From Microbacterium sp. zg-Y1090 (GTDB lineage: Bacteria; Actinomycetota; Actinomycetes; Actinomycetales; Microbacteriaceae), in NCBI RefSeq assembly GCF_030246945.1, contig NZ_CP126742.1:2790001-2854000 (forward strand): a stretch of DNA of 64,000 bases. Reading direction: 5' to 3'. Both the position numbers and the translations under genes were made by a program. Below are positions 19,439 to 27,286 of the stretch, one piece after another (the stretch's first letter is position 1; every line of letters starts with the position of its first letter). The notes beneath the pieces were generated by a model. It saw nothing but the letters and a program-made list of their open reading frames with translations, was not told the origin of the DNA and did not search any database.

Positions 19439-21364
19439 GTGAAGAAGACTCTGTCCCTGGTGAGCACCCTCCTCCTCGTCGGCGCGGCGCTCGTCGTCCC
19501 GAGCGCTGCCGCGGCCGATCCCGGCCCCACCGCCATCGACCTGCAGCCACAGAACACGCAGCAGACGATCGACGGATTCGGATACTCGGCGGCGTTCCAG
19601 CGGACGCATCGCCTGAACCTGCTGTCCGACGAGAAGAAGGCCGAGGCCGTCGAACTGCTGCTCGGAGACAGCGGCGTGGATCCGTCCATCCTGCGACTGG
19701 GCATCGGCGCGCAGACCCACGACACGTACGACGTGATGGTCTCCATCCAGCCGGAGGATCCAGGTGGCCCGGACGCGGCACCCGACTACCGGTGGGACGG
19801 CTACGACAACGGCCAGGTCTGGTTCGCGCAGGAGGCCGAGGCGGCCGGGGTCGAGTACATCTACGGCAACGCCTGGAGCGCCCCCGGCTACATGAAGACC
19901 AACGGCATCCCCACCGATGGCGGGGTCCTCTGCGGAGTCCCCGGCACCGACTGCGCGAGCGGGGACTGGCGGGCCGCCTACGCCGACTACCTCGTGGCCT
20001 GGGCGGACTTCTACAAGCAGGAGGGGGTGGAGATCGACGGCCTCGCCTTCACCAACGAGCCGGACTACACGACGTCGTACGAGGCGATGCGGCTGACACC
20101 GGCCCAGGCGGCCGACTTCACCAAGGTGCTCGGCCCTGTCGCCGATGCGGCCGGCTACGACGTGCTGTGCTGCGAGTCGTTCGGCTGGAACCAGGGGAAG
20201 AACTACCACAGCGCCCTGCTGGAGGACGCGGAGGCCTCCCGGTGGGTCGACGTCCTCACGGCGCACTCGTACGCGAGCCGGTCCGACACCGCGTTCGAGA
20301 CCGACAAGTCGCTGTGGATGTCGGAGTGGGCCGCCTCGGTGGCCGGCCTGACCGAATTCAACGCCGACTGGGACGGGCCGACCGGCGCGGGGTCGGACGG
20401 CATCCGCATGGTCGACCACATGATGGACACACTCACCCGCGCCAACGCCACCGGCTATCTCTGGTGGCTGGGGGTGAGCCAGGGCGGGTCGGGGTCGCTC
20501 ATGATCGTGGACGTCGAGAACGACACCTTCACCGTCGGCGCACGGCTGTACGGGATGGCGGCCTTCAGCCGCTTCATCCGCCCGGGCGCGACCCGCTTCG
20601 ACGCGGTCCACGCCGTCGACGGCCTGAAGGTCGCCGCCTTCGACAACGCCGACGGCACGCGCGTCGTGCAGCTGCTCAACACCACCTCGTCTCCGGTGAG
20701 CACCGACATCGACCTGGCGACGCAGCCGCGCGCGTTCGTCAACAGCCAGGAGCACCGGCTGGAGGAGATGGAGGGCATCGCCACGACCGCCGACGGCACC
20801 ACCGCGCTGGCCCTGCCGGCGCGGTCCCTGGTCACGCTGGTCGTCGATCCCGAGGCGCCTTCCGGCGACGGCATCCCGATCGAGGCGACCGTGCCCGAGG
20901 GGCAGGAGCCGGGCACGCTGGCACTGACGGTGGACGAGTACGGCGACCGCGTCGAGCTGAGCGAAGTCCGCAACGCCGGCACCAGCCTGCGGTTCGACGG
21001 CGCGCTCCCCACGGTCACCGTCACCGATTCCCGCACCGACGCGCAGGCGGACGGCGGCGGCTGGCAGGTCACCGGCCAGGTAGGGGACTTCACCGCCGAC
21101 GAAGCCACCGTGGCGTCGTCGCACCTGGGCTGGACGCCGCGCGTGGTCACCCCCAGACCGGGCGTGGCCGCGGGCGGCACCGTGGCGACCGCCCCGCAGG
21201 GCGGCCCCGGGCTCTCCTCCCCCGCGAGGCTGGCCGGCGCCGACTCCGACGGGCGGGCGGGGTCGACGGCGCTGACGGCGGGCCTGCGCCTGGACCTGCC
21301 GGTGGAGACGCCTTCGGGCACCTACCGGGCGACCATGACGCTGTCGCTGTTCCCCGTCGACTGA
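19439..21364 (+). CDS. Secreted GH30 endo-xylanase (probable glucuronoxylanase) with C-terminal module
   Basis: A 641-residue secreted glycoside hydrolase. A signal peptide covers residues 1-26 (cleavage near AAA-ADP). The catalytic barrel runs from about residue 40 to 360, followed by a beta-domain to about 470, as usual in GH30. Signatures are TIDGFGYSAAF, NAWSAPGYMKTNG, FTNEPDYTT (acid/base Glu207) and LWMSEWAAS (nucleophile Glu296). This pattern resembles the glucuronoxylan-specific GH30 enzymes that cut near methylglucuronate branches. Residues 475-641 form a separate beta-rich module nearly identical in layout to the C-terminus of the GH10 enzyme at 27287. GTG 19439 is preceded by AAGGAG. 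Confidence 0.88.
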   Translation: MKKTLSLVSTLLLVGAALVVPSAAAADPGPTAIDLQPQNTQQTIDGFGYSAAFQRTHRLNLLSDEKKAEAVELLLGDSGVDPSILRLGIGAQTHDTYDVMVSIQPEDPGGPDAAPDYRWDGYDNGQVWFAQEAEAAGVEYIYGNAWSAPGYMKTNGIPTDGGVLCGVPGTDCASGDWRAAYADYLVAWADFYKQEGVEIDGLAFTNEPDYTTSYEAMRLTPAQAADFTKVLGPVADAAGYDVLCCESFGWNQGKNYHSALLEDAEASRWVDVLTAHSYASRSDTAFETDKSLWMSEWAASVAGLTEFNADWDGPTGAGSDGIRMVDHMMDTLTRANATGYLWWLGVSQGGSGSLMIVDVENDTFTVGARLYGMAAFSRFIRPGATRFDAVHAVDGLKVAAFDNADGTRVVQLLNTTSSPVSTDIDLATQPRAFVNSQEHRLEEMEGIATTADGTTALALPARSLVTLVVDPEAPSGDGIPIEATVPEGQEPGTLALTVDEYGDRVELSEVRNAGTSLRFDGALPTVTVTDSRTDAQADGGGWQVTGQVGDFTADEATVASSHLGWTPRVVTPRPGVAAGGTVATAPQGGPGLSSPARLAGADSDGRAGSTALTAGLRLDLPVETPSGTYRATMTLSLFPVD

Positions 21365-21409
21365 TCGGCCCGGGCGAGGGTGCGGCCGGGCCGCTCCCTC
21401 GCCCTCCCG

Positions 21410-22405
21410 TCACTGCGCGGCGACGGCCGCGGTGGAGTCGCGCACGACGAGCCGCGGCGACAGCTCGCGGTGCGCGCCGGCTTCGTCGCGGGGGCCGTCC
21501 ACGTGCTCGAGCAGCAGACCGACGGCTTCTTCTCCGAACGCCCGCAGATCCGCGCCGACGCTGGTCAGCCGCGGCGACGACAGCTCGGCGACGAAGGTGT
21601 TGTCGAAGCCGACGAGGCTGACGTCCTCGGGCACCCGCAGGCGACGCTCCGACCACTGGGCGAGCAGACCCAGCGCCACCAGGTCGTTGTACGCGATCAC
21701 GGCAGTCGGCGCCTCGGCGAGCGCCGCCTCGGCGGCCGCGCGCCCTCCGTCGGCGTCGGCGGCGAAGCTGCCCACCTCCAGCAGTGTCACTCCGGCATCC
21801 TGCGCCGCCTGCCGCACGCCCTGCACGCGTCGCTGCTGCGACCACGAGCTCACGGGACCGCCGACGTACGCGATGCGGCGGTGCCCCAGGCCGCTCAGGT
21901 GGCCGATGGCCGCCGCGCCACCCGCCCGCTCGTCGATGGTGACGGTGGGCACAGGCAGACCGGCGGCGGTGAGGTCGCGGTTGATGAGCACGCAGCGGAT
22001 GCCGTCGACGGCCTCGGCCAGGCGGGCATCGGGAAGCCGCGACGACGCGAGGATGATGCCGTCGATCTGCGGCCGCAGCGCCGCGATCTCCTCCGCCTCG
22101 ACGTCGGCCTGCTCGGTGGTGTCCACCACGACGAGGCCGTAGCCGCGCGACCGGGCGATGGCCTGTGCCCCCTTGGTGAGGGAGGAGAAGTAGGGGTTCT
22201 CGATGTCGGGCACCACCAGGGCGATGACCCCGGTGCGGCCGCGGCGCAGACTGGCGGCGGCGCGGTTGGGCCGGTAGCCGAGATCGCTGACTGCGGCGAG
22301 CACGCGCTCGCGGGTGTCGGCCGAGACCCGGTGCGGCTCGCGCAGGGTGCGCGACACCGTCGCGATCGAGACGCCGGATCGGGCGGCGACGTCGTGTACG
22401 GTCAC
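21410..22405 (-). CDS. LacI-family transcriptional repressor
   Basis: A 331-residue LacI/GalR regulator. The N-terminal HTH reads VTVHDVAARSGVSIATVSRTLREP, followed by the hinge YRPNRAAASLRRG and the periplasmic-binding-like effector domain from about residue 60 (IALVVPDIENPYFSSLTKGAQ). It is divergent from uxaC and downstream of the convergent GH30 gene. AACGTTT-core sites lie at the promoters of all main xylan operons around it, making it the best candidate for the locus-wide repressor, with a xylo- or aldouronic oligosaccharide as probable inducer (inference). GTG 22405 is chosen; an in-frame TTG lies one codon upstream. Confidence 0.9.
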   Translation of the reverse strand: MTVHDVAARSGVSIATVSRTLREPHRVSADTRERVLAAVSDLGYRPNRAAASLRRGRTGVIALVVPDIENPYFSSLTKGAQAIARSRGYGLVVVDTTEQADVEAEEIAALRPQIDGIILASSRLPDARLAEAVDGIRCVLINRDLTAAGLPVPTVTIDERAGGAAAIGHLSGLGHRRIAYVGGPVSSWSQQRRVQGVRQAAQDAGVTLLEVGSFAADADGGRAAAEAALAEAPTAVIAYNDLVALGLLAQWSERRLRVPEDVSLVGFDNTFVAELSSPRLTSVGADLRAFGEEAVGLLLEHVDGPRDEAGAHRELSPRLVVRDSTAAVAAQ

Positions 22406-22440
22406 CAATTCTCTGAGCCACCTCGTGTCGATCCAGCCGA

Positions 22441-22464
22441 AGCGCCCGGTCCCCGCCGGGCGCT
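22441..22464. other. Inverted repeat in the LacI-uxaC intergenic region
   Basis: AGCGCCCGG and CCGGGCGCT form a perfect 9-bp stem with a 6-base loop, between the LacI start and the uxaC -35 box. It would fold in the leader of the LacI mRNA if transcription starts near the uxaC promoter. Its role is unknown; attenuation or a protein-binding site is possible. Confidence 0.45.
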
Positions 22465-22465
22465 A

Positions 22466-22505
22466 TGGACACTTTCGCATAACAGCTACGATAATAACGT
22501 TTACA
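22466..22505 (+). promoter_or_regulatory. uxaC-manD-aguA promoter with LacI-type operator
   Basis: TGGACA (22466-22471) and GATAAT (22490-22495) are near-consensus -35/-10 boxes with an 18-base spacer. AACGTTTACA (22496-22505) abuts the -10 and covers the expected start site. GGGAG at 22512-22516 is the ribosome-binding site of uxaC. Confidence 0.68.
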
Positions 22506-22523
22506 TAGCGAGGGAGTGCACCA

Positions 22524-24005
22524 ATGACGGTGACGAGCACGATCGGTGTCGACCAACGCCCCTGGACCCTGCACGCCGACCGCGCGCTGCCGGCCGAGCC
22601 GGAGGTGCGCGCCGTGGCGCGGCGCATCCTGGGCGAGACGAGCGCGCTGCCGATCGTCTCGATGCACGGCCACGTCGACGCCGCCCTGCTCGCCGACGAC
22701 GAGGCTTTCCCCGACCCCGCGCGGCTGCTGGTGACGCCCGACCACTACCTCGTGCGCATGCTGGTGTCCCAAGCGACCTCCCCGGGACCGGTGCGCGATG
22801 CGGGCGTGCGCAGTGTCGCCGACCTCGGCGTCGGCGACGACGGCGAGCGCGACCCGCGCGTCATCTGGCGCCGGTTCTGCGCGGGGTGGAGCGCGCTGAG
22901 GGGCACCCCGACGCGGTTCTGGCTCGAGCACGTGCTCGCCGAGGTGTTCCACGCCCCGGCGTCGCCGTCGCCGGAGACCGCCGACGCGCTGTTCGACCAC
23001 CTCGCCGACCGTCTCGCCGAGCCCGCCTTCCGCCCGCGCGCCCTCTTCGAGCGGTTCGGCATCGAGCTGCTCGCCACCACCGACTCCGCCGTCTCGACGC
23101 TCGACGCGCACCGCCGGCTCGGCGAGCAGGGGTGGGGCGAGCGGGTCATCCCGACCTTCCGCCCGGACCCGCTGTTCGAGATCGCCCGCCCCGGCTGGCC
23201 CGCCCTGCTCGACGAGCTGAGCGCGGTCAGCGGCATCGACGCGCATGACTACGACGGCTTCCTGCTGGCGCTGCGCGAGCGCCGGCGCGCCTTCATCCGC
23301 GCCGGCGCCCGCGCCTCGGATCACGGGCATCTGCGCGCCGACACCACCCCTCTGCCCGCCGCCGAGGCGCGCATCCTCTTCGACGTCGCCCGCCGGGGGC
23401 ACTCCGACCCCGCCGCTGCGGCCGCCTTCACGGCGCACATGCTCTTCCAGACCGCCGAGATGGCCGCCGACGACGGTCTCGTGATGCAGCTGCATCCCGG
23501 TGTCGTGCGCGACCACGACCGCGGCGTCGCGGCGCGCTACGGCTCCGACATCGGCTACGACATCCCGGTCGCGACAGAGTTCACGCGCGCGCTGCGGCCG
23601 TTGCTCGAGGCCTTCGGGCACCATCCCGGCTTCCGCATGATCGTGTTCACGGTCGACGAGACGGTCTACTCCCGCGAGCTGGCGCCGCTCGCCGGGGTGT
23701 ACCCCGCCCTGCGTCTCGGGGCGCCCTGGTGGTTCCTGGACACCCCCGACGCCATCCGGCGGTTCCGCGAGGCGACCACCGACACCGCGGGACTGCGCAA
23801 CACGAGCGGATTCGTCGACGACACCCGGGCGTTCTGCTCGATCCCGGCACGGCACGACCTGTCCCGACGGGCGGATGCCGGCTTCCTCGCGCGCCTGGTG
23901 GCCGAGCACCGGCTCGAGTTCGACGAGGCACTCGAGACCGCGGTCGACCTGGCCTACCGGCTGCCGCAGGAGAGCTACCCCCGCCCCGCGGCGGTCTCGG
24001 CATGA
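22524..24005 (+). CDS. uxaC: Glucuronate isomerase
   Basis: A 493-residue uronate isomerase of the amidohydrolase superfamily that converts D-glucuronate to D-fructuronate. Family features include the metal-site [81 protein letters not shown] and the C-terminal [20 protein letters not shown]. It is the first gene of an operon with manD and aguA; its stop overlaps the manD start (ATGA). The promoter carries a LacI-type operator. It acts on glucuronate released by the GH67 enzyme encoded two genes downstream. Confidence 0.95.
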   Translation: MTVTSTIGVDQRPWTLHADRALPAEPEVRAVARRILGETSALPIVSMHGHVDAALLADDEAFPDPARLLVTPDHYLVRMLVSQATSPGPVRDAGVRSVADLGVGDDGERDPRVIWRRFCAGWSALRGTPTRFWLEHVLAEVFHAPASPSPETADALFDHLADRLAEPAFRPRALFERFGIELLATTDSAVSTLDAHRRLGEQGWGERVIPTFRPDPLFEIARPGWPALLDELSAVSGIDAHDYDGFLLALRERRRAFIRAGARASDHGHLRADTTPLPAAEARILFDVARRGHSDPAAAAAFTAHMLFQTAEMAADDGLVMQLHPGVVRDHDRGVAARYGSDIGYDIPVATEFTRALRPLLEAFGHHPGFRMIVFTVDETVYSRELAPLAGVYPALRLGAPWWFLDTPDAIRRFREATTDTAGLRNTSGFVDDTRAFCSIPARHDLSRRADAGFLARLVAEHRLEFDEALETAVDLAYRLPQESYPRPAAVSA

Positions 24006-25237
24006 CCGCCGCCGTGACGATCCGACTCGTCGAGGTGCTCGTGGCCAGCCCCTCGCGCAACTTCGTCACCCTGCGCATCACGACCGATGACGGGCTGATC
24101 GGCCTCGGCGACGCCACGCTCAACGGCCGGGAGCTCGCCGTGGCGTCGTACCTGCGCGACCACGTCGCGCCGCTGCTGGTCGGCATCGACGCCTCGCGCA
24201 TCGAGGACACCTGGCAGCTGCTGTACCGCTCCGCGTACTGGCGCCGCGGCCCGGTGACGATGTCGGCGATCGCGGCGGTCGACATGGCCCTGTGGGACAT
24301 CGCCGCCCGCCGGGCGGGGGTGCCGCTGTACCAGCTGCTCGGCGGCGCGTCGCGCGACGGCGTGCTCGTGTACGCGCACGCCTCCGGGGGCGATCTCGAG
24401 CAGCTGGGCGACTCCGTACGCGGCCGCCTGGCGGAGGGCTACCGGGCCGTGCGGCTGCAGGTGGCCGTGCCCGGCATGGGGGCGATGTACGGCGTCGGCG
24501 GCGCAGCCGCCCCCGGGCGCTACGCATACGAGCCGGCCAAGCGGGCCGGAATCAGCGTCGAGGAGGGCTGGGATTCCGCCCGTTACCTGCGGTTCCTCCC
24601 CGGCGTGTTCGCCTGGGCGAGGGAGCAGTTCGGCGACGAGCTCATGCTGCTGCACGATGCGCACCACCGGCTGACCCCGATCCAGGCTGCGCGCCTGGGC
24701 CGGGACCTCGAGCCCTACGACCTGTTCTGGCTGGAGGACTGCACTCCGGCCGAGAACCCCGAGGCACTGCGCCTCGTGCGCCGCAGCACCGTCACCCCTC
24801 TGGCGATCGGCGAGGTGATGAACTCCCTCGAGGACCTGCGGGTGCTCATCCAGGAGCAGCTGATCGACTACGTGCGAGCGTCGGTCACGCACACCGGCGG
24901 CATCACGGGCCTGCGCCGCGTCTTCGACTTCGCCGCCCAGTACCAGATCAGGTCCGGCAGTCACGGGCCGACCGACATCTCCCCCGTGGGGATGGCCGCG
25001 GCGCTTCACCTGGACCTCGCGATCCACAACTTCGGCATCCAGGAGTACATGCAGCACCAGCCGCTGGCCGGCGAGGTGTTCCGCACCTCCTACCGGTTCG
25101 CGCACGGCTCGCTGCACCCCGGCGACGCACCGGGGCTGGGCGTGGGGTACGACGACGATGCCGCTGAGCATTTCCCCTACGCGCCGGCGTACCTTCCGGC
25201 AGCACGGCTGGTCGACGGAACCGTGCACGATTGGTGA
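24002..25237 (+). CDS. D-mannonate dehydratase-like enolase-superfamily enzyme, copy 1
   Basis: A 411-residue member of the mandelate racemase/enolase superfamily in the ManD group, which dehydrates D-mannonate to 2-keto-3-deoxygluconate. The capping domain opens with [21 protein letters not shown]. Metal ligands lie in [11 protein letters not shown] (Asp), [13 protein letters not shown] (Glu) and LAIGEVMN (Glu). It is a close paralogue of the gene at 38597 but differs after the third ligand: MNSLED replaces the FNTVWD of copy 2, and the copy 2 sequence looks closer to known ManD proteins. Substrate or efficiency may therefore differ. ATG 24002 overlaps the uxaC stop. Confidence 0.85.
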   Translation: MTAAVTIRLVEVLVASPSRNFVTLRITTDDGLIGLGDATLNGRELAVASYLRDHVAPLLVGIDASRIEDTWQLLYRSAYWRRGPVTMSAIAAVDMALWDIAARRAGVPLYQLLGGASRDGVLVYAHASGGDLEQLGDSVRGRLAEGYRAVRLQVAVPGMGAMYGVGGAAAPGRYAYEPAKRAGISVEEGWDSARYLRFLPGVFAWAREQFGDELMLLHDAHHRLTPIQAARLGRDLEPYDLFWLEDCTPAENPEALRLVRRSTVTPLAIGEVMNSLEDLRVLIQEQLIDYVRASVTHTGGITGLRRVFDFAAQYQIRSGSHGPTDISPVGMAAALHLDLAIHNFGIQEYMQHQPLAGEVFRTSYRFAHGSLHPGDAPGLGVGYDDDAAEHFPYAPAYLPAARLVDGTVHDW

Positions 25238-25257
25238 CCTGGATGAAGGAGACGGCG

Positions 25258-27225
25258 ATGACGAGAGTCCACCCGATGTGGCTGACGCAGCAGACGCCGC
25301 TGCGCGGACGCACCCTGCACCTGGCGGGCGAGCACCGACTGCTCGATTCGGTGCGGGCGGATGCCACCGCTCACGGGCTGCGCCCCGTCGACACCGATGA
25401 GGCGGAGATCGCCTTCGTCCCCGCATCGGCTGCCGCGGGCCGGTACGGCTTCGACGACGACATCGCCGACCTCGGGCACGAGGGCTTCGCGATCTCGCGC
25501 CTCGACCCCGAGCGCATCGTGGTGGCCTGCGGCGGCGGGGCTGGGGCGCTCTACGGCTGGTTCCAGCTGCTGCGCGACGCGGTCGCCCCCGGCGATCCCG
25601 CCGTGGTGGCACGGCACGAGCCCGAGCGGGAGCTGCGGATGCTCGACCACTGGGACAACGTCGCGGTGCATCCGGTGATGGGCCAGGTCGAGCGCGGCTA
25701 CGCCGGCGGGTCGATCTTCTTCGCCGACGGCCGGGTGCGCGAGGACCTCTCCCGCGTGGAGCGGTACGGCCGGCTGCTCGCATCGATCGGCATCAACCGC
25801 GTCGCGATCAACAACGTCAACGTGCACGCCCGCGAGGCGCGGCTGCTCACCGACGGCCTGCCCGACGTGGCTCGCATCGCGGCGGCGCTGCGACCGTGGG
25901 GCATCCGCGTGCACCTGTCGGTCAGCTTCGCGGCGCCCATGACGCTCTCCGGCATGCCCTGTGCCGACCCGCTCGATCCCGCCGTGCAGCAGTGGTGGGC
26001 GGCGGCTGCGGCCGAGGTGTACGGCGCGATCCCGGATTTCGGCGGATTCGTCGTCAAGGCCGACTCGGAGGGCCAGCCCGGTCCGTTCGCGTACGGCCGT
26101 GACCACGCCGACGGGGCCAACATGCTCGCCCGCGCTCTGGCCCCGCACGGCGGACTCGTGCACTGGCGCGCCTTCGTGTACGACCACCGGCAGGACTGGC
26201 GCGACCGCAAGACCGACCGCGCCCGCGCCGCGCACGACCATTTCGCCCCGCTGGACGGCAGGTTCGACGACAACGTGCTGCTGCAGGTGAAGTACGGACC
26301 GCTGGATTTCCAGACGCGCGAGCCGGTGTCCCCCGTCATTCCGGCGATGCGGCAGACCCGGGTGACCCTCGAGCTGCAGATCACGCAGGAGTACACCGGC
26401 CATCAGCGCCATGCGGTGTACCTGGCCCCGCAATGGCGGGAGATCCTCGACTTCGCCCCCTTCGGCGACGACGGGCCGCGCATCGCGCAGCTGGCCCGGG
26501 GCGGCATGGCCGCCGTCGCCAACGTCGGTGACGACGCGTACTGGACCGGTCATCCGCTCGCCCAGGCGAATCTCTACGCCTATGGCCGCCTGGCATGGGA
26601 CTCGACGCTGACGGCCGAGGGCATCCTCGACGAGTGGATCGCCCTGACCTTCGGCGACGACGCGGCGGTGCGCCGCGGCATCCACGACGTGCTCGACGAG
26701 TCGTGGCTCACCTACGAGGCGCACACCGCTCCACTGGGGGTCTGCTTCATGGTCAACCCGCAGGGCCACTACGGCCCGTCCGTCGACGGCTACGAGTACT
26801 CGCCCTGGGGCACATACCACTTCGCCGACCGCGACGGGATCGGCGTGGACCGCACCGTGGCGACCGGCACCGGCTTCGCCGGCCAATACCCCGAGCCGTG
26901 GGCGAGCAGGTATGAGTCTCTCGAGACGGTGCCCGACGAGCTGGTGCTCTTCTTCCACCACGTGCCGTACACGCACCGGCTGCGCAGCGGCCGCACGGTG
27001 ATCCAGCACATCTACGACACCCACTTCGATGGCGTCGAGCGGGTCGAGCGGGTGGTGGAGCGGTGGCGCGGGCTCGCCGGCGCCGTCGACGACGATCTGC
27101 ACGCGCGGGTGAGCGAGCGCATGGCCGAGCAGCTGCGTTCCGCTGTGGAGTGGCGCGATCAGATCAACACGTACTTCCTGCGCAAGTCCGGCATCCCCGA
27201 CGAAGCCGGACGCACGGTCCACTGA
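25258..27225 (+). CDS. aguA: GH67 alpha-glucuronidase
   Basis: A 655-residue intracellular glycoside hydrolase (no signal peptide) that removes (4-O-methyl)glucuronate from the non-reducing end of aldouronic acids. The N-terminal domain includes MWLTQQTPLRG and ends near residue 130; the barrel contains INRVAINNVNVHAREARLL, GGFVVKADSEGQPGPF, GRDHADGANMLARALAPHGG and ILLQVKYGPLDFQ-like segments; the C-terminal helical domain includes GTYHFADRDGIGVDRT. GH67 enzymes do not act on internal substituents, which fits a position downstream of xylanase and import. ATG 25258 has GAAGGA seven bases upstream; an in-frame ATG at 25243 is the alternative. Third gene of the uxaC operon. Confidence 0.94.
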   Translation: MTRVHPMWLTQQTPLRGRTLHLAGEHRLLDSVRADATAHGLRPVDTDEAEIAFVPASAAAGRYGFDDDIADLGHEGFAISRLDPERIVVACGGGAGALYGWFQLLRDAVAPGDPAVVARHEPERELRMLDHWDNVAVHPVMGQVERGYAGGSIFFADGRVREDLSRVERYGRLLASIGINRVAINNVNVHAREARLLTDGLPDVARIAAALRPWGIRVHLSVSFAAPMTLSGMPCADPLDPAVQQWWAAAAAEVYGAIPDFGGFVVKADSEGQPGPFAYGRDHADGANMLARALAPHGGLVHWRAFVYDHRQDWRDRKTDRARAAHDHFAPLDGRFDDNVLLQVKYGPLDFQTREPVSPVIPAMRQTRVTLELQITQEYTGHQRHAVYLAPQWREILDFAPFGDDGPRIAQLARGGMAAVANVGDDAYWTGHPLAQANLYAYGRLAWDSTLTAEGILDEWIALTFGDDAAVRRGIHDVLDESWLTYEAHTAPLGVCFMVNPQGHYGPSVDGYEYSPWGTYHFADRDGIGVDRTVATGTGFAGQYPEPWASRYESLETVPDELVLFFHHVPYTHRLRSGRTVIQHIYDTHFDGVERVERVVERWRGLAGAVDDDLHARVSERMAEQLRSAVEWRDQINTYFLRKSGIPDEAGRTVH

Positions 27226-27233
27226 GCACGCGA

Positions 27234-27271
27234 AAGGGGGTGGATGCCTTCGGGCCGGCATCCACCCCCTT
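27234..27271. terminator. Strong bidirectional terminator between aguA and GH10 xylanase
   Basis: AAGGGGGTGGATGCC and GGCATCCACCCCCTT form a perfect 15-bp stem with an 8-base loop in the 61-bp gap between two convergent genes. Confidence 0.85.
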
Positions 27272-27286
27272 CTGCGTCCCCCGGTG

